A stretch of DNA of 64,000 nt, taken from the NCBI GenBank assembly GCA_902782945.1, contig CACZOU010000019.1, forward strand, positions 1 through 64,000, in the 5' to 3' direction. Below are positions 62,890 through 64,000 of the stretch, piece by piece; the stretch's first letter is position 1; the number at the start of each line of letters is the position of its first letter. Under the pieces are notes generated by a model that saw nothing but the letters and a program-made list of their open reading frames with translations, did not search any database and was not told the DNA's origin. The DNA comes from an uncultured Methanobacteriaceae archaeon. Its GTDB lineage: Archaea; Methanobacteriota; Methanobacteria; Methanobacteriales; Methanobacteriaceae. Both the position numbers and the translations under genes were made by a program.

Positions 62890-63002
62890 AACTTTTATAT
62901 TTTCGATTTTGATATTTAAAAATATTATTATATAAAGTTATGTATTGTATAATTTTATTATTAAAATATTATAAAAAATAGTAAAAATTGGAGGTTAATA
63001 TA
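62890..63002. other. Short AT-rich spacer upstream of tnpB
   Basis: About 110 bp. It should contain the left end of the element and the tnpB promoter (minus-strand TATA-like sequences near 62925-62935). A TTGGAGG at 62989-62995 on the plus strand is not followed by a start codon. Confidence 0.3.
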
Positions 63003-64000
63003 TTAATTTGTTCTATTAACTTCAATGTTTGTAGTGTTATTTGCTAGTGACTCATTAAAGTTTAAGTTTATGTTAAGGAATTTTACCGTTGAATTCTGAT
63101 TAGCAAAGACACTGTTTGTTGTTCCATTTTGATTTTCTAGTTCTACCCTTATAGTTGTGCCATCATATGTTGAATTATAGATAATTCCCGTAGATGAATT
63201 ATTAAGCATTATAGAATCATCATAAACTCCATCAATGTACACATTATATGAACTATTAAGTACAGCAGCACTAGTCTGAGCAACAGGCGTGTTATTCAAG
63301 TACACTGTTAAAACCTTCTCAGGCAGTGTCTGTGATGTATATTCACTACCAATATTAACAGTAGTATTATTAGTGTTAATCTGTGATGTTGTATTATTAA
63401 AGCCTGTATTATTATCTATTTGTTCCTCACCAGGATTTATATTCTGTACCAGGTAAACATTTTCAAAGGAACTTCTTAAATCACTATCCCTTATAATATC
63501 CCCTGGAGATACATCTAAAGCCGTCCTTGCAGATTCTGGCATCCTGATAAGATCATTTTCACCATCTAATGCTTGTTCTAGTTGATACCGTTCCCCATCA
63601 ATATAAATATAATCACCATACTGTGCATGCAACGTGCTCAACGCTGAATTAGATAAACGTACAAGATGTTCCTCATTTTCTAATGCATTATCAATAGTAT
63701 ATGGTCCTCTTACATCCACCGCAGAGTGAGGCTCAGGAGATGTTGATATAACCAAGTTTTTACTTACCGGTTCTATAGAAATCTGATTAGAAGCAATATT
63801 CACAGAACCCAGTAATGATGCAGCAATAACCAATAATATTACAACAGATATTAAAACTGGAAAATGCATCTGTATAAAAGTTCTTATAATCTGCCTATTA
63901 GGTATCTTACTCTGTCTGTACACACGTAACGAGGTACGTATAATACGTACCAGATAAACCGCGGCTATCACTATACCTATTACAATAATAGCCCCAGCAA
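63003..64000 (-). CDS. Membrane-anchored surface protein with two repeated barrel-like units (truncated at window edge)
   Basis: Open to the edge of the window, so the N-terminus is missing; at least 332 residues are visible. Two transmembrane helices (visible residues about 1-18 and 42-62) frame a basic cytoplasmic loop (RVYRQSKIPNRQII). The outside part has two related units, VRLSNSALSTLHAQYGDYIYI and IRMPESARTALDVSPGDIIRD, resembling the L-x-VxPGDxV units of double-psi barrels. The C-terminal half is rich in N-x-S/T sites. Function unknown. Confidence 0.65.
   Translation of the reverse strand, partial: AGAIIVIGIVIAAVYLVRIIRTSLRVYRQSKIPNRQIIRTFIQMHFPVLISVVILLVIAASLLGSVNIASNQISIEPVSKNLVISTSPEPHSAVDVRGPYTIDNALENEEHLVRLSNSALSTLHAQYGDYIYIDGERYQLEQALDGENDLIRMPESARTALDVSPGDIIRDSDLRSSFENVYLVQNINPGEEQIDNNTGFNNTTSQINTNNTTVNIGSEYTSQTLPEKVLTVYLNNTPVAQTSAAVLNSSYNVYIDGVYDDSIMLNNSSTGIIYNSTYDGTTIRVELENQNGTTNSVFANQNSTVKFLNINLNFNESLANNTTNIEVNRTN

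Overview
The window looks like the chromosome of a methanogenic archaeon of the Methanobacteriales, most likely Methanosphaera or a close relative. The DNA is very AT-rich. It carries a complete-looking 16-gene energy-converting hydrogenase (Ehb) operon, heterodisulfide reductase HdrA, the F430-biosynthesis protein CfbD, methanogenesis marker protein 11, archaeal RadA and RPA, archaeal-type S-adenosylmethionine synthetase, and Asn/Thr/Ser-rich surface proteins. The genus is inferred from composition and gene content; no rRNA gene is present to confirm it. I found no tRNA, rRNA or CRISPR array.

Layout. 1-4.5 kb: two exported or membrane-anchored proteins, prephenate dehydratase, and three consecutive CBS-domain genes. 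5-10.2 kb: a MATE exporter behind a palindromic operator candidate; a DUF366-queD-queE (preQ0) operon; a nucleotidyltransferase; an ACT-domain protein. 10.2-12.1 kb: a gene-poor stretch with a possible small RNA, then a reductase pseudogene with four separate lesions, including a G10 tract and a 68-bp partial duplication. 12.1-15.8 kb: an iron island with feoB, two nearly identical feoA genes, two small Cys-rich proteins and several DtxR-type palindromes. 15.9-25.3 kb: ehbA-P on the minus strand, with a 19-bp palindrome between its TATA box and the expected transcription start. 25.5-28.4 kb: a DUF457 membrane protein, an AstE/AspA-like hydrolase, and argG.

28.8-41.6 kb: an FAD/NAD disulfide-type oxidoreductase; ychF, a degenerate nucleotide-sugar-dehydrogenase-like gene and cfbD; then an ileS-purL-S2P-cbiE run. 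41.9-48.4 kb: an iron-sulfur flavoprotein, S-adenosylmethionine synthetase, a DUF192-metallophosphoesterase fusion overlapping a flavoprotein-ferredoxin gene, and a membrane phosphodiesterase. 48.5-60.7 kb: glyA, hdrA, an AEC transporter, radA-RPA, and a divergent aconitase-type leuC/leuD/leuB (or aks) operon with ribH. This order resembles what I recall of the Methanothermobacter chromosome. 60.8-64 kb: methanogenesis marker 11, a stand-alone TnpB with all catalytic residues, and a surface protein cut by the window edge.

How the genes work together. Ehb uses the ion gradient to make low-potential reduced ferredoxin for biosynthesis, and HdrA belongs to the heterodisulfide/ferredoxin bifurcating system. 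Both need many Fe-S clusters, which fits the adjacent iron-uptake island with its own metal-responsive operators. CfbD and CbiE serve tetrapyrrole cofactors (F430, corrinoid). Most of the window is ordinary conserved core. The items most worth a second look are the promoter-proximal palindromes, the feo island with its small proteins, the mutated reductase, two genes whose frames lack a normal start codon (queE and the MATE exporter), the domain fusion, the 28-residue membrane peptide and the lone TnpB.
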